Part shown: positions 46,495-58,760 of the stretch, one piece after another
How the letters are laid out: every line of letters begins with the position of its first letter
How positions within the stretch are numbered: position 1 is the first letter of the stretch
NCBI RefSeq assembly: GCF_030913655.1
Contig: NZ_CP133189.1
Span: 2,108,001-2,172,000 of the forward strand
Reading direction: 5' to 3'
Length of the DNA stretch: 64,000 nt
Origin: Clostridium sp. MB40-C1
GTDB lineage: Bacteria > Bacillota > Clostridia > Clostridiales > Clostridiaceae
Notes under the pieces: generated by a model
Database searches by the model: none
Told to the model about the DNA's origin: nothing
Seen by the model: only the letters and a program-made list of their open reading frames with translations
Made by a program: the position numbers and the translations under genes

Positions 46495-48207
46495 TTATAC
46501 ATTGTTTAGATTATACTTTTCTATTTTTTTATATAATCCTGCTCTACTTATACCTAATATTTTTGAAGTTTCATTTTTATTACCTTTAGTTTTCGTTAGA
46601 CATTCTGCAATAACTTTTCTTTCAATTTCCTCAATTATATCGCTTAAATATTTGCTTTTATCAACAGAGTATTTAACTTTATTTTCTATTATTCCATCAG
46701 GCAAGTGCTCTTGTTCTATAATTAAATTAGAATCTAATAAATTTATAGCACGTTCTATAATATTTTCTAGTTGTCTTATATTACCAGGCCAATGGTAATT
46801 TATCAAATGCTCCATAGCTTGTTTTGAAATTCCTTCCACATATATCCCTAGTCTATTAGCTACTTTAATTCTTAGGGAATCTGCTAAAGCAGGTATGTCT
46901 TCTTTTCTTTCCCTTAATGGAGGTATAACTAGCTTCATTACATTAAGTCTATAATATAAATCTTCTCTGAATTCCCCTTTTTCTACCTTTTCTTCTAAAT
47001 TTTTGTTAGTTGCTGCAATAATTCTAACATCTATATTTTTTAGTTCACTTCCTCCAACTTTCATAAGTTCTCTTTCCTGAATAACTCTTAAAAGTTTTAC
47101 TTGCATATTTAATGGCATATCTCCTATTTCATCTAGTAAAATCGTACCCCCATTTGCAAGTTCAAACTTACCTTTTTTCCCACCTTTTTTAGCTCCTGTA
47201 AATGCCCCTTCTTCATAACCAAATAATTCTGACTCTAATAATTCATTAGGAATAGCTCCACAATTAATCTTTATAAAAGGAGCTAGTCGTCTTTTGCTTC
47301 CATTATGAATTGCATTAGCATACAGCTCCTTTCCAGTTCCACTTTCTCCAACTATAAGAACATTAGAATCGGTGTTAGCAGCTCTCATAGCCATTTCTTT
47401 TACGCTTCTAGTTTTGTCAGAACTACCTGTGATATCATTAAATGAATACTTTGCACTTTCTTCTTTTCCAAGTTCTTTTTTATAATACTCTATTTCCTTT
47501 TCTAAATTTCTGAGTTTCTTACTTAGAGAAAAGAAATCTCCTACGTCTTTAAACATAGCTTTCCCTATAGCTCCAATAACTTCTCCATCTTGTTTTATAG
47601 GAACACGCATAGTTATCATCTTATTACCTTTAATTTCTTGAATGTCAGCTACTTCAGATTCTCCCGTTTCTAAAACTTTGTGTAATCTAGTATTTTCTAT
47701 AACTTTTCTAACATCTTTCCCTTCTGGCTTATCAACCCCTACAAATTCCCTATAAGCCTTACTCATCATAATAATTTTTGCACTTTTATCAATTATAACT
47801 GACCATTCATTAGTCATATTCATTAGAATATCCAAAATATCTACATAAATCTTATTTCCATAAAGATGCTCTTGTATGTTCCTGTATGCCTCTAAATCCT
47901 GACATATAGCAAATGCTCCCTGCATTTCTCCATCTATTTCTAAAGGAAATATATTTAAATTGAACATTTTCCCACTTTTACTGATTCTTTGATTTAACTT
48001 TTCTTGTTTTGCTACTAATACCTCTTTAAGTTTATTTTTAATAATTGTATCATTAATATCTTTTCCTAAGTTTTCCTCACTCTTTATATTAAACAATTTC
48101 TCCGCTTGCTTATTTAAAACAAATATTTTTTCATTTTTATCAATTCCTATCAATGCTTCACTAACATTTTCACCAATAGTATTAAATACTTGTTTCAAAA
48201 TCTCCAC
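46495..48207 (-). CDS. Sigma-54-dependent activator (PAS-PAS-AAA+-Fis)
   Basis: 570 residues, starting at a GTG behind GAGGTGATTTT. Two PAS domains (about 8-110 and 118-225) form the sensor. The AAA+ domain has Walker A GESGTGKE (287-294), GAFTGA (334-339), [22 protein letters not shown] and the Arg-finger region [13 protein letters not shown] Fis-type helix-turn-helix ends the protein (NKNETSKILGISRAGLYKKIEKY). The adjacent sigma-54 promoter and TACATGTA sites make the GntP permease, and perhaps bcd-etfBA, its target. It lacks the HPr domain of the dha regulator. Confidence 0.93.
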   Translation of the reverse strand: MEILKQVFNTIGENVSEALIGIDKNEKIFVLNKQAEKLFNIKSEENLGKDINDTIIKNKLKEVLVAKQEKLNQRISKSGKMFNLNIFPLEIDGEMQGAFAICQDLEAYRNIQEHLYGNKIYVDILDILMNMTNEWSVIIDKSAKIIMMSKAYREFVGVDKPEGKDVRKVIENTRLHKVLETGESEVADIQEIKGNKMITMRVPIKQDGEVIGAIGKAMFKDVGDFFSLSKKLRNLEKEIEYYKKELGKEESAKYSFNDITGSSDKTRSVKEMAMRAANTDSNVLIVGESGTGKELYANAIHNGSKRRLAPFIKINCGAIPNELLESELFGYEEGAFTGAKKGGKKGKFELANGGTILLDEIGDMPLNMQVKLLRVIQERELMKVGGSELKNIDVRIIAATNKNLEEKVEKGEFREDLYYRLNVMKLVIPPLRERKEDIPALADSLRIKVANRLGIYVEGISKQAMEHLINYHWPGNIRQLENIIERAINLLDSNLIIEQEHLPDGIIENKVKYSVDKSKYLSDIIEEIERKVIAECLTKTKGNKNETSKILGISRAGLYKKIEKYNLNNV

Positions 48208-48284
48208 AAAATCACCTCATCTTTTGAAAATTTTTGTCTAAATAATAATAAAATATTTATTTTTTCTTTTTTATTGTTTGCTAA

Positions 48285-48347
48285 ATTGATAAAATGTATA
48301 TTAGTCCATATAATTTCATTATATGGACTAATATACATTTTATCAAT
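48285..48347. repeat. Perfect 30-bp-arm hairpin, 3-nt loop
   Basis: The left arm at 48285-48314 begins ATTGATAAAATGTATATTAG and is exactly mirrored at 48318-48347 around TTC. Beyond it the symmetry continues imperfectly for about 15 bp on each side (TTATTGTTTGCTAA against CATTAAACAAATAA). There is no T tract. Confidence 0.85.
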
Positions 48348-48520
48348 CATTAAACAAATAACATAATTATAAATAATGATTTTTATTATATAAATTTAGC
48401 ATTTAAATACCAATGTATTCTGTCCTAATAAACCGTATAGTATAATAATTATCTAGAAAATATTATATCACTCTTCCTTTTATAAATTACATATATAAAA
48501 ATAGTTTTCTTACATATATA

Positions 48521-48548
48521 AAAGCAAGGCTTTCATTAACCTTGCTTT
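48521..48548 (-). terminator. Terminator of the ilv-leu operon
   Basis: AAAGCAAGG and CCTTGCTTT (9-bp arms) just after the ilvB stop, with TTTT on the minus strand. Confidence 0.75.
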
Positions 48549-48554
48549 AAAGTA

Positions 48555-50219
48555 TTAATCTAATATCATAATATCTTCTATATTAGCACCAGGTGGTACT
48601 ATAGGTAACGCCATAGTATCTTTGTCTACAAAACAATCTACAACAACTGGTCCATCATGTTGTATAGCTTTTTTTAAAGCCTCTTCTATTTCTTCATTAG
48701 TATTTATCCTAATTCCTAACACTCCATAAGCTTCTCCTATTTTAGCAAAATCTATTTTTCTTTTAAATGTTGTTTGAGAAAATCTTTTTTGATAAAAAAG
48801 CTTTTGCCATTGTCTCACCATTCCTAAAACCCCATTATTTAGTACAATAATTTTAATAGGTATATTGTATTCAACTACTGTTGCTAATTCATTGCAGTTC
48901 ATCTTAAAGCTTCCATCACCTGATATATTGAATATTGGTTTATTCTTTGCTATACTAGCACCTATTGAAGCTCCAAACCCATATCCCATAGCCCCTAAAC
49001 CTCCAGAAGATATAAAGGTTTTTGGATTTTTAAATGTGTACCCTTGTGTCGCCCATATTTGATTTTGTCCAACTTCTGTAGCTATAATAGCTTCACCTTT
49101 TGTAAATTCATATAATTTCTTTATAAGATAAACCGGATTAACTGAATTTTTTGGATTTACTTTTAAAGTTTTTCTTCTATCTTTCTTGATTAAATTAGAG
49201 ATGAATTCTGTCCATTCATTTTCTTTTCTTTCCTTTAGTTCACTATCTAATTTTTTTAAAACATCACTTACATTACCTATAATCCATGAGGTAGCTTTTA
49301 TATTTTTACAAACTTCTGCTTCATCTATGTCTATATGAATTACATTTGTATTTTTAGCAAAAGTATCAGCATTGCTTATCACCCTATCACTGAATCTAGC
49401 TCCAATGGCTATGATAAGGTCACTTTGGCGAATACACTTATTAGATGCTAAAGTCCCATGCATCCCAAGCATTCCTGTAAACATTGGGTGATTTCCATCA
49501 AAAGAACCTAGTCCCATCATAGTAGAACAAACTGGACATTTTAATTTGTTTTGAAACTCTACAAGTTCTTTTTGAGAATTAGAAATATTACATCCACCCC
49601 CAATAACAATAACTGGCTTTTTACTTTTACTTATTAACTCTAATGCACTATTTATTTCCTCTTCATTAATACTATTTTTAACCGGCTCTTTAGGCTTCTC
49701 ATTACAGAAATCATCTACTTCAGATGTTATATCTTTAGGTATATCTACTAAAACAGGTCCAGGTCTTCCCTTTTTAGCTATATAAAAAGCCTTTCTTATT
49801 ATAGATGCTAAATCTTCTATTTTTTTTACCATAAAATTATGTTTAGTTATGGGAATAGTAATACCTAATATATCAACTTCTTGAAAAGAATCCTTTCCAA
49901 TTAAAGATGTAGGAACTTGTCCAGTTATAAATACCATAGGTACTGAATCCATATAAGCATTGGTAATTCCAGTTATTAGATTTGTTGCCCCTGGTCCCGA
50001 AGTAGCAATACAGACTCCAACCTTTCCTGTAACTCTAGCATAACCATCAGCTGCATGAGCTGCCGTTTGTTCATGAGCTGTACGTATATGATTTATACCT
50101 TTAAATGAATGTAATTCATCGTATATATTTAAAACCGCTCCACCGGGATATCCAAATATAGTGTCAACCCCCTGTTCTTTTAGACACTCCAATATAATTC
50201 TTGCCCCTGTATATCTCAT
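48555..50219 (-). CDS. ilvB: Acetolactate synthase large subunit
   Basis: 554 residues from the ATG at 50219, which follows AAAGGGGTGA; the site overlaps the ilvD stop. The three domains of a ThDP enzyme are clear: GYPGGAVLNIYDEL and the catalytic Glu in RTAHEQTAAHAADGYAR, the FAD-binding middle, and the ThDP motif GDGSFKMNCNEL...NNGVLGMVRQWQ. It makes acetolactate or acetohydroxybutyrate, the first common step to Val, Leu and Ile. Its regulatory subunit is encoded by the first gene of the operon, about 8 kb upstream. Confidence 0.97.
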   Translation of the reverse strand: MRYTGARIILECLKEQGVDTIFGYPGGAVLNIYDELHSFKGINHIRTAHEQTAAHAADGYARVTGKVGVCIATSGPGATNLITGITNAYMDSVPMVFITGQVPTSLIGKDSFQEVDILGITIPITKHNFMVKKIEDLASIIRKAFYIAKKGRPGPVLVDIPKDITSEVDDFCNEKPKEPVKNSINEEEINSALELISKSKKPVIVIGGGCNISNSQKELVEFQNKLKCPVCSTMMGLGSFDGNHPMFTGMLGMHGTLASNKCIRQSDLIIAIGARFSDRVISNADTFAKNTNVIHIDIDEAEVCKNIKATSWIIGNVSDVLKKLDSELKERKENEWTEFISNLIKKDRRKTLKVNPKNSVNPVYLIKKLYEFTKGEAIIATEVGQNQIWATQGYTFKNPKTFISSGGLGAMGYGFGASIGASIAKNKPIFNISGDGSFKMNCNELATVVEYNIPIKIIVLNNGVLGMVRQWQKLFYQKRFSQTTFKRKIDFAKIGEAYGVLGIRINTNEEIEEALKKAIQHDGPVVVDCFVDKDTMALPIVPPGANIEDIMILD

Positions 50220-50224
50220 ACAAA

Positions 50225-51886
50225 TCACCCCTTTATATCTTCAAACACTGCTCCTTTACAAGCTGAAGATACTAAATTTCTATAAAATTTTAAGTATCCT
50301 TTCACAGGCTTTATTTTCATTTTTGGCACTCTTTTATTTAATTCTTCTGTATTTACTAGCAAATTCAATACTTTATTTTCTATATCTATTTCTATTAAAT
50401 CCCCATCTTCCACTAGTGCAATAGGACCTCCTTCTGCTGCTTCTGGAGAAACATGCCCTATTGAAGCTCCTCTTGTAGCTCCTGAAAATCTTCCATCTGT
50501 TATAAGTGCTACGGTTTTATCATATCCCATTCCTGCTAAGAGAGCTGTAGGCGACAACATTTCTTTCATTCCAGGACCTCCTTTTGGTCCTTCATATCTT
50601 ATTACTACTACATCACCATGATTTATTTTTCCACCTAATATTGCTTCTGCCACTTCTTCCTCACTGTCAAAAACCTTAGCTTTTCCAATATGTTTCATCA
50701 TTTCAGAAGCTACAGCAGATTTTTTTACAACTGCACCTTCTGGTGCTAAACTTCCTTTTAGTACAACAAGCCCACCACTGCTACTATATGGACTATCTAT
50801 ATCTCTTATAACTTTCTTATCTTTAACTTTAGCTTCCTGTACATTTTCATAAATAGATTCTCCCGTAACAGTTAAACAGTTCTTATTTATAAAATTTTTA
50901 CTAGCTAATAAATTAATTAACGCTGGTATTCCTCCTGCCATATGCAAATCTTCTATATGATCCTTACCAGCAGGACTAAGCCTACATAAATTAGGTGTTC
51001 TAACACTTATTTCATTAACCTTATCAAAACTTATTTCTAATCCAACTTCTTTTGCTATAGCTGGTAGGTGAAGTAATGAATTTGTAGAACACCCAAGTGC
51101 CATATCAGCAGTTACAGCATTCATAAAAGCATCTTCTGTTAAAATATGTGAAGGCTTAATACCATTTCTAATAAGCTCTACAATTTTCATTCCAGTTTTT
51201 TTTGCAAGTCTCAATCTCTCTGAAAAAACCGCTGGAGTAGTACCATTATAAGGAAGTGCCATTCCTAAAACTTCTGATAAACAATTCATAGAATTAGCAG
51301 TAAACATACCTGAACAAGAACCACATCCTGGACAAGCTGTATTTTCCATTTCTAATAATTCTTCTTCAGTCATTTTACCAGCTTTCACTGCCCCTACTGC
51401 TTCAAACACAGAGCTTAAATCTGTTACTTTTCCATTAGTTTTCCCAGCAAGCATTGGTCCTCCACTTACAAGTATTGATGGTATATTTACTCTTGCAGCC
51501 GCCATAAGCATACCTGGAACAACTTTATCACAATTAGGTAGTAATACTAATCCATCAAAGCCATGAGCATTAGCAACTATTTCAACACTATCAGCAATTA
51601 TTTGTCTTGATGGAAGAGAATAACTCATTCCCTTGTGGTTCATAGCTATTCCGTCACACACTGCTATAGTGTTAAATTCAACTGGAACTCCTCCTGCTAA
51701 CCTTATACCATCTTTAACAGCTTGGGCGATTTTGTCTAAATTCATATGTCCTGGTACTATTTCACTATAAGAATTAGCAATACCTATAAGTGGTCTATCC
51801 ATTTCTTCATCTATAAACCCTAATGCTTTAAAAAGTGAACGGTGAGGTGCTTTTTCCAAACCTTTTCTGCAATCATCTGATTTCAT
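50225..51886 (-). CDS. ilvD: Dihydroxy-acid dehydratase
   Basis: 553 residues. Cysteines of the iron-sulfur cluster lie in [11 protein letters not shown] and [42 protein letters not shown] is the usual C-terminal signature. It dehydrates dihydroxy acids to the 2-keto acid precursors of Val, Leu and Ile. It sits 12 bp after leuB and just before ilvB. Confidence 0.97.
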   Translation of the reverse strand: MKSDDCRKGLEKAPHRSLFKALGFIDEEMDRPLIGIANSYSEIVPGHMNLDKIAQAVKDGIRLAGGVPVEFNTIAVCDGIAMNHKGMSYSLPSRQIIADSVEIVANAHGFDGLVLLPNCDKVVPGMLMAAARVNIPSILVSGGPMLAGKTNGKVTDLSSVFEAVGAVKAGKMTEEELLEMENTACPGCGSCSGMFTANSMNCLSEVLGMALPYNGTTPAVFSERLRLAKKTGMKIVELIRNGIKPSHILTEDAFMNAVTADMALGCSTNSLLHLPAIAKEVGLEISFDKVNEISVRTPNLCRLSPAGKDHIEDLHMAGGIPALINLLASKNFINKNCLTVTGESIYENVQEAKVKDKKVIRDIDSPYSSSGGLVVLKGSLAPEGAVVKKSAVASEMMKHIGKAKVFDSEEEVAEAILGGKINHGDVVVIRYEGPKGGPGMKEMLSPTALLAGMGYDKTVALITDGRFSGATRGASIGHVSPEAAEGGPIALVEDGDLIEIDIENKVLNLLVNTEELNKRVPKMKIKPVKGYLKFYRNLVSSACKGAVFEDIKG

Positions 51887-51898
51887 GTTCCTTCCCCC

Positions 51899-52978
51899 TT
51901 AAATTTCCTCTAACACTAATTCTCCCATTTCTTTTGTTCCAACATTTATCATTCCCTCTATCCATATATCTGCTGTTCTATACCCTTTTCTCAAAACATT
52001 TTTAACTGCATTTTCTATGTCCCTTGCAGCTTCAGTCATATTAAAAGAATAATCTAACATCATAGCAGCTGAAAGTATTTGAGCTAATGGGTTGGCTATA
52101 TTTTTACCTGCTATATCTGGAGCAGAACCATGAATAGGTTCATACATGCCATAAGTGCCTTTTCCAACACTCCAAGAAGCAAGCATACCTATAGATCCTG
52201 TAAGCATAGAAGCTTCATCTGATAATATATCTCCAAATATATTATTTGTAAGTATTACATCAAATTGTGAAGGATCTCTAACAAGCTGCATAGCTGCATT
52301 ATCAATGTACATATGATTTAATTGAACCTTGGGATACTCTTTTGAAACTTCTGTTACAACTTTTCTCCAAAGTCTTGAAGAATCTAATACATTTGCCTTA
52401 TCTATGGATGTAACTTTTTTTCTTCTTTTCATTGCTGATTCAAATGCTACATGAGCAATTCTTTCAACTTCTTCTAAAGTGTAAGACTCTGTATCATATG
52501 CCTTTTCTATTCCATCTTCAATAACTGTTCCTCTTTCCCCAAAATAAATTCCACCTATTAATTCTCTCACTACTAAAATGTCTATGCCATTCTCTAATAA
52601 TGAGTCTTTAAGAGGAGACGCCGATTTCAACTCATCAAAAACTTTAGTTGGCCTTAAGTTTGCATATAAACCCAACTCTGATCTCAGAGTTAAAAGAGCT
52701 TTTTCTGGTCTTTTATCTCCTAAAAAATTATCCCATTTTGGTCCTCCTATAGCACCTAAAAATAAGGCATCACACTCTCTACACTTTTCTAGAGTTTCTT
52801 CAGTAAGTGCTTCTCCATAAGCGTCTATGGAACAGCCTCCTACTTTTAAATTTACATAATTAAACTTTGTATGATATTTTTTTGATATTTTATTTAAAAT
52901 TTTTAGTGCCTGTTCTGTTATCTCCATTCCAATACCATCTCCAGGAACTACTGCTATTTTAAATTCTCTTGAATTCAT
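51899..52978 (-). CDS. leuB: 3-isopropylmalate dehydrogenase
   Basis: 359 residues, with [20 protein letters not shown], the substrate-binding [12 protein letters not shown] arginines, [19 protein letters not shown] and [20 protein letters not shown], which binds NAD. It oxidises and decarboxylates 3-isopropylmalate in leucine synthesis. A 136-bp gap separates it from leuD upstream, with no obvious terminator. Confidence 0.97.
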   Translation of the reverse strand: MNSREFKIAVVPGDGIGMEITEQALKILNKISKKYHTKFNYVNLKVGGCSIDAYGEALTEETLEKCRECDALFLGAIGGPKWDNFLGDKRPEKALLTLRSELGLYANLRPTKVFDELKSASPLKDSLLENGIDILVVRELIGGIYFGERGTVIEDGIEKAYDTESYTLEEVERIAHVAFESAMKRRKKVTSIDKANVLDSSRLWRKVVTEVSKEYPKVQLNHMYIDNAAMQLVRDPSQFDVILTNNIFGDILSDEASMLTGSIGMLASWSVGKGTYGMYEPIHGSAPDIAGKNIANPLAQILSAAMMLDYSFNMTEAARDIENAVKNVLRKGYRTADIWIEGMINVGTKEMGELVLEEI

Positions 52979-53114
52979 GTTAATCTACCTTTCGTTTTGA
53001 TTTTAAATGGTCTTTTAGACAACACTACGTATAACCATTTCTAATAGTGATTCTAATTTAATAATTGTGTATATTATATGTTAATAGTAATTTCACTAAT
53101 ATTCTGTGATTTAA

Positions 53115-53606
53115 TTAAAAAAGTCCATCTCTCACACAATTTATCAACCCATTATTTCTCATTATATTTATAATAAATTCCGGAAAAGCTTCAGCTCTAT
53201 ATTCTTTACTTAAAGTTATGTTTTTTATCAATCCTTTTTCAAAATCAACTTGTAATTTATGTCCATCTTCTGCATCATTTACAGCTTCTTCACATTCAAG
53301 TATAGGAAAACCTATATTTATAGAATTTCTATAAAATATCCTTGCAAAACTTTTTGCTATTACGCACGAAACTCCAGCCGCTTTTATAGCTATAGGAGCA
53401 TGCTCCCTTGAAGAGCCACATCCAAAATTTTTTCCAGCAATCAATATGTCTCCTTTATTTAATTTATTTAAAAAATCTTTATCTAAATCCTCCATACAAT
53501 ACTTTGCTAATTCTTCTGGAATTGATGTGTTTAGATATCTAGCTGGTATTATAACGTCTGTATCTATATTATCTCCATATTTCAAAACATTACCTGATGC
53601 CTTCAT
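53115..53606 (-). CDS. leuD: 3-isopropylmalate dehydratase small subunit
   Basis: 163 residues from the ATG at 53606, 1 bp after the leuC stop, with GGAGG inside the end of leuC; translation is probably coupled. [29 protein letters not shown] and [20 protein letters not shown] are the family signatures. It forms the swivelling domain of the aconitase-like enzyme with LeuC. This is the short form usual in clostridia and archaea. Confidence 0.96.
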   Translation of the reverse strand: MKASGNVLKYGDNIDTDVIIPARYLNTSIPEELAKYCMEDLDKDFLNKLNKGDILIAGKNFGCGSSREHAPIAIKAAGVSCVIAKSFARIFYRNSINIGFPILECEEAVNDAEDGHKLQVDFEKGLIKNITLSKEYRAEAFPEFIINIMRNNGLINCVRDGLF

Positions 53607-53607
53607 G

Positions 53608-54888
53608 TTATAAAACAACCTCCTCTGGCGATGCAATTCTACCTAATATAGCAGATGCTGCTGCTATTGCTGGACTAGCTAAATAAACTTCACTTTCTGG
53701 ATGCCCCATTCTTCCTACAAAGTTTCTATTTGTGGTAGCTACAGCTCTTTCTCCTGCCGCTAAAATTCCCATATGTCCTCCAAGGCATGGTCCACAAGTT
53801 GGTGTGCTAAAAACCGCCCCTGCTTCTATAAATACTTTTACTAATCCTTCTTCTATCGCTTGCAAATAAATATTTTGAGTTCCTGGAAATATTATTAATC
53901 TAATTCCCTTTTTAACTTTTTTATTTTTTAATATAGAAGCTGCAATCCTTAAATCGCTTATTCTTCCATTAGTACAAGAACCAATTACTACTTGATGTAT
54001 TTTTATTTCTCCAACTTCATCTATTGTCTTAGTGTTTTCTGGAATATGTGGGAAAGCTACTGTAGGCTTTATTAGACTTAAATCTATTTCATACACTTCA
54101 CTATATTTTGCTTCTTCATCTGCTTCAAAAACTTTAAGATCTCTTTTTGAACGGCCTTTCATGTATTCTAAAGTCTTTTCATCTACTGGAAATATCCCAT
54201 TTTTAGCACCAGCCTCTATGGCCATATTCGCCATAGTAAATCTATCATCCATAGAAAGCTCTTTTACTCCCTCTCCTGTAAATTCCATAGACTTATACAA
54301 AGCCCCGTCTACACCTATCAGCCCTATTATATGAAGTATTACATCTTTCCCTGATACCCACCTAGAAAGCTTACCTTTTAAAACAAACTTTATTGCTTCA
54401 GGAACTTTAAACCAAGCCTTTCCTGTTGCCATACCTACCGCCATATCAGTACTTCCTACCCCTGTAGAAAAAACTCCTAAAGCTCCATAAGTGCAAGTAT
54501 GTGAGTCTGCTCCTATTATTACATCTCCTGGCACAGCCAATCCTTTCTCTGGTATCAAAGCATGTTCTATTCCCATTTCTCCTATTTCAAAGTAATTTGT
54601 TATTTGTTTTTCACAAGCAAATTCCCTTACAAATTTACAGTGTTCTGCTGATTTTATATCCTTATTAGGAGTAAAATGATCTGGAACTATCGCTATTTTA
54701 TCTTTATCAAAAACATCATTCATATTCATATTATTGAATGCCTTAACAGCAACTGGTGTTGTCACGTCATTTCCAAGAACTAAATCTAAGTTAGCTATAA
54801 TTAGTTGTCCAGGTTTTACATACTTAAGCCCTGCATGATATGCCAATATTTTCTGTGTCATAGTCATAGTTTTTTTTACATCACTCAT
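53608..54888 (-). CDS. leuC: 3-isopropylmalate dehydratase large subunit
   Basis: 426 residues. The three cysteines of the [4Fe-4S] cluster are seen in VIGSCTNGR and in [13 protein letters not shown]. It isomerises 2- to 3-isopropylmalate with LeuD. It belongs to the LeuC2 form of about 420 residues rather than the 470-residue proteobacterial form. The ATG follows GGTGGTGAAAAA and lies 11 bp after leuA. Confidence 0.97.
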   Translation of the reverse strand: MSDVKKTMTMTQKILAYHAGLKYVKPGQLIIANLDLVLGNDVTTPVAVKAFNNMNMNDVFDKDKIAIVPDHFTPNKDIKSAEHCKFVREFACEKQITNYFEIGEMGIEHALIPEKGLAVPGDVIIGADSHTCTYGALGVFSTGVGSTDMAVGMATGKAWFKVPEAIKFVLKGKLSRWVSGKDVILHIIGLIGVDGALYKSMEFTGEGVKELSMDDRFTMANMAIEAGAKNGIFPVDEKTLEYMKGRSKRDLKVFEADEEAKYSEVYEIDLSLIKPTVAFPHIPENTKTIDEVGEIKIHQVVIGSCTNGRISDLRIAASILKNKKVKKGIRLIIFPGTQNIYLQAIEEGLVKVFIEAGAVFSTPTCGPCLGGHMGILAAGERAVATTNRNFVGRMGHPESEVYLASPAIAAASAILGRIASPEEVVL

Positions 54889-54899
54889 TTTTTCACCAC

Positions 54900-56411
54900 C
54901 TAACTCTCATCAATCATCTTATTTATAGCGTTTATATATGAATTAATACTAGCTTCCATAACATCCTCTGAAATATCCTTTCCTACAAATATTTGTCCTT
55001 TTTCATCCATTATCTTTACAGTTACTTCTCCTAACGCATCTTTTCCATCTGTAACTGATGATATAGAATAATCTCTAAGTTTTATATTCATACCTATAGC
55101 TCTTTCTACCGCTTTAAAAGCTGCATCTATAGATCCATCACCCACAGCAACTTCAGTAAATAATTTATCACCTTTTAATATCTCTACTGCAGCTGTACAA
55201 ACAATGTGATTCCCACTATTAATTTGAAAAGATTTAAGTTTATACGTTTCATTAAAATACTTTTTAAAATGTACAATTGCTTCTATATCCTTAGATGTTA
55301 TAGTCTTTTTCTTGTCTGTTAGTTCTTTAAATTTATTAAATGCTTTCTCTAATTCCTCTTTTTCAAGTTCTATTCCCATATCTTCTAAGTGCATATTAAA
55401 AGCGTGTTTTCCCGAATGTTTTCCAAGAACAATGCCTAAATTATTGTTTATTCCAATCAATTCTGGAACAAGTATTTCATAGGTACTTTTTTCCTTCAGA
55501 ACTCCATCTTGATGTATGCCTGATTCGTGAGCAAAAGCATTAGCTCCAACAATAGATTTATTTGGTTGTATGTTTATTCCTGTAAGTGAGCTTACTAATT
55601 TACTTGTTCTGTATATTTGTTTAGTATTTAGGTTTGTATATACTCCTAAAGAATTTTTTTTAATATCAATAGCCATAGCTATCTCTTCTAATGCTGCATT
55701 TCCAGCTCTTTCTCCAATACCATTTATAGCACACTCTATTTGTGTTGCTCCTGCCATAATACCAAATAAACTATTGGCAACTGCCATTCCTAAATCATCA
55801 TGACAATGTACGCTTACTTCTGCATTTTCTATTCCTTCTGTATTTTCCATTATATATTTAATAAACTTGTAGTAATCTTTTGGTAGAGCATATCCTACCG
55901 TGTCTGGTATATTAATTACATTTGCTCCAGCCTTAATAACTTTTGAAAAAACATCACACAAAAACTCCGGATCGCTCCTATAAGCATCTTCTGCTGAAAA
56001 TTCTACATCTTTGCATAATTTTTTTGCATAAGATACCATCTCTACTGCTTTTTTTAAAACTTCTTCTTTAGTAATTTCAAGTTTATACTTCATGTGTACA
56101 TTAGAAGTTGCTATAAATGTATGTATCCTAGGATTTACAGCTTCTTTTATTGCCTCCCAAGTACAATCTATATCTTTTTTATTAGCCCTGCACAAAGCTG
56201 CTACTGTAGAACGTTTTATCTCTTTTGATATAGCTTTTACCGCTAAAAAATCTCCTTTTGAAGAAAATGGGAAGCCAGCTTCAATAACATCTACATTCAA
56301 AGCTTCTAATTGCTTTGCAATCATTACTTTTTCTTTCACATTTAAATTAACACCTGGAGTCTGTTCTCCATCTCTTAAGGTAGTATCAAATATTTTTATG
56401 TTTCTACTCAT
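54900..56411 (-). CDS. leuA: 2-isopropylmalate synthase
   Basis: 503 residues. The TIM-barrel catalytic domain begins [20 protein letters not shown] and has the metal-binding [13 protein letters not shown] and [13 protein letters not shown]; the C-terminal regulatory domain (about 385-500) should bind leucine for feedback inhibition. It condenses acetyl-CoA with 2-ketoisovalerate, the committed step to leucine. Full length compared with the family. Confidence 0.97.
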   Translation of the reverse strand: MSRNIKIFDTTLRDGEQTPGVNLNVKEKVMIAKQLEALNVDVIEAGFPFSSKGDFLAVKAISKEIKRSTVAALCRANKKDIDCTWEAIKEAVNPRIHTFIATSNVHMKYKLEITKEEVLKKAVEMVSYAKKLCKDVEFSAEDAYRSDPEFLCDVFSKVIKAGANVINIPDTVGYALPKDYYKFIKYIMENTEGIENAEVSVHCHDDLGMAVANSLFGIMAGATQIECAINGIGERAGNAALEEIAMAIDIKKNSLGVYTNLNTKQIYRTSKLVSSLTGINIQPNKSIVGANAFAHESGIHQDGVLKEKSTYEILVPELIGINNNLGIVLGKHSGKHAFNMHLEDMGIELEKEELEKAFNKFKELTDKKKTITSKDIEAIVHFKKYFNETYKLKSFQINSGNHIVCTAAVEILKGDKLFTEVAVGDGSIDAAFKAVERAIGMNIKLRDYSISSVTDGKDALGEVTVKIMDEKGQIFVGKDISEDVMEASINSYINAINKMIDES

Positions 56412-56549
56412 TTTGATTCTCCTCTCTATTATTGAAACTTAACTTCAAAATTTTTATCACATCTAAAATTAATTTTTGTATAAAAAATGATTCTGCAAAT
56501 TATTATGTATTTTAATTTGCAGAATCAATGTGTAAAAAGTAAAGAAGCT

Positions 56550-57590
<1,041 letters not shown>

Positions 57591-57697
57591 TTATATATTT
57601 ATCTTTTGATATTCCATAAATAGATTTTTTGCTTGAAACAGAACTTTAAACTCTGTCCAAAGCTAAAAACTATTATCTATAGTTGTAGCGCCCCTGC

Positions 57698-58219
57698 CTA
57701 AACTATTGAGGACTTACAGTAGACATCAGATAAAACTGGAACTCCTCTTTCAATAGCAATAAAACCACTACTTGCTATTTCTAAAATACCAAAAGGTAAT
57801 AACACGTTTTTTAATCCTTCTAATTTATTTTCATCACCTGTAATTTCTATAGTTAAACTATCTTCTGCAACATCAGCTATTGAACCCCTAAAAATGTTAA
57901 CTATATTTACTATTTCCTGTTTTTTTTCTTTTTTAGCTTTAACTTTTATAAACATCATTTGTTTACATATTGAATTTTTTTCTTCTAGAACTATTGCATT
58001 ATATACACATTCCAGTTTTTTTATCTGCTTCACTATTTGCTGTATAACTTCTTCTCTTTCTGCTTTTACTATTAAAGTAAGCCTAGATATATTTTTCGTT
58101 TCCGTTTCACCTGCCGTAACACTTTCCAAGTTATATCCCCTTCTATTAAACAATTGACATATCCTCAGAAGCTGTCCTTCATTATTATCAACTATTACAG
58201 ATATCACATAAGATTTCAC
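57698..58219 (-). CDS. ilvH: Acetolactate synthase small (regulatory) subunit
   Basis: 173 residues from a GTG behind AAAGGAGATGATTTGA. The N-terminal ACT domain (SVIVDNNEGQLLRICQLFNRRGYNLESVTAG) binds valine for feedback control; a second ACT-like domain follows. It is the first gene of the eight-gene operon, whereas the catalytic subunit ilvB is last, an unusual separation. The C-terminus (RGVPVLSDVYCKSSIV) is slightly longer than common forms. Confidence 0.95.
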   Translation of the reverse strand: MKSYVISVIVDNNEGQLLRICQLFNRRGYNLESVTAGETETKNISRLTLIVKAEREEVIQQIVKQIKKLECVYNAIVLEEKNSICKQMMFIKVKAKKEKKQEIVNIVNIFRGSIADVAEDSLTIEITGDENKLEGLKNVLLPFGILEIASSGFIAIERGVPVLSDVYCKSSIV

Positions 58220-58273
58220 TCAAATCATCTCCTTTCAAAAGAAAATATCCTTCCTAGTCAAATCTTGTCAGTA

Positions 58274-58302
58274 ATTTTAGCATATATTTTTTTCATCGTC
58301 AA
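58274..58302 (-). promoter_or_regulatory. Promoter of the ilv-leu operon
   Basis: On the minus strand, TTGACG (58297-58302), a 17-bp spacer and TAAAAT (58274-58279), giving a leader of only about 50 nt. Confidence 0.8.
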
Positions 58303-58304
58303 TC

Positions 58305-58319
58305 AATTTTCAGAAAAAT
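58305..58319. promoter_or_regulatory. CodY-type operator
   Basis: AATTTTCAGAAAAAT differs at one position from the CodY consensus AATTTTCWGAAAATT. It lies directly upstream of the -35 box of the ilv-leu promoter. Confidence 0.75.
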
Positions 58320-58545
58320 TTCAAACTTGCAATTTCCAATTTTATTTTGATTTTTTTAATGCATATTTCAGTATATTGCCCTTATTGTAAACGTTATTTT
58401 TGCAGGCTTTATAGCTATTTATATTTTTTAAAATTAAACTGTTTTATTTTCAAATTCATTTGAATTTCATTATGAAATTTTATTATTCAAATTTTAATAT
58501 TTTTTAGAAAAATGAAATTTAATTATATTTTTATTTCATTTTGTA

Positions 58546-58574
58546 TTGACATTATAAAAAAAAGGTTTTAAAAT
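58546..58574 (+). promoter_or_regulatory. Promoter of ilvE
   Basis: A perfect TTGACA (58546-58551), a 17-bp spacer and TAAAAT (58569-58574). Confidence 0.8.
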
Positions 58575-58760
58575 TTATAATTAAACCATAACATTCGAAA
58601 AAAATTTGGGTTTTTATAACATAATTTATGTATAAACAATGTAATTTTAAATGAAATTATCCTTTAATATCGATATTTCACTTTTTCTATAAATATATAC
58701 ATGAATTCTGTTTTCTAAACGAGTATAAAACAATATTTTATCAAACAAGGGGGCTTTATT

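Larger units (their letters stand above)
48208..48554. other. 347-bp gap between ilvB and the sigma-54 regulator
   Basis: No gene. It holds the long hairpin at 48285-48347, a 14-bp direct repeat (TTACATATATAAAA at 48487 and 48510) and the ilv-leu terminator. Confidence 0.6.
58220..58760. other. 541-bp divergent control region of ilvH and ilvE
   Basis: No gene and no T-box signature (no tRNA-pairing GGTACC-type antiterminator) on either strand. It carries the ilvH promoter with a CodY-like box and the ilvE promoter. The ilvE leader is about 180 nt and AT-rich. Confidence 0.65.

Noticed and set aside
58220-58760. T-box or leader-peptide attenuator for the branched-chain genes
   Set aside because: The ilvH leader is only about 50 nt. 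No run of Leu, Val or Ile codons and no antiterminator motif was seen on either strand.
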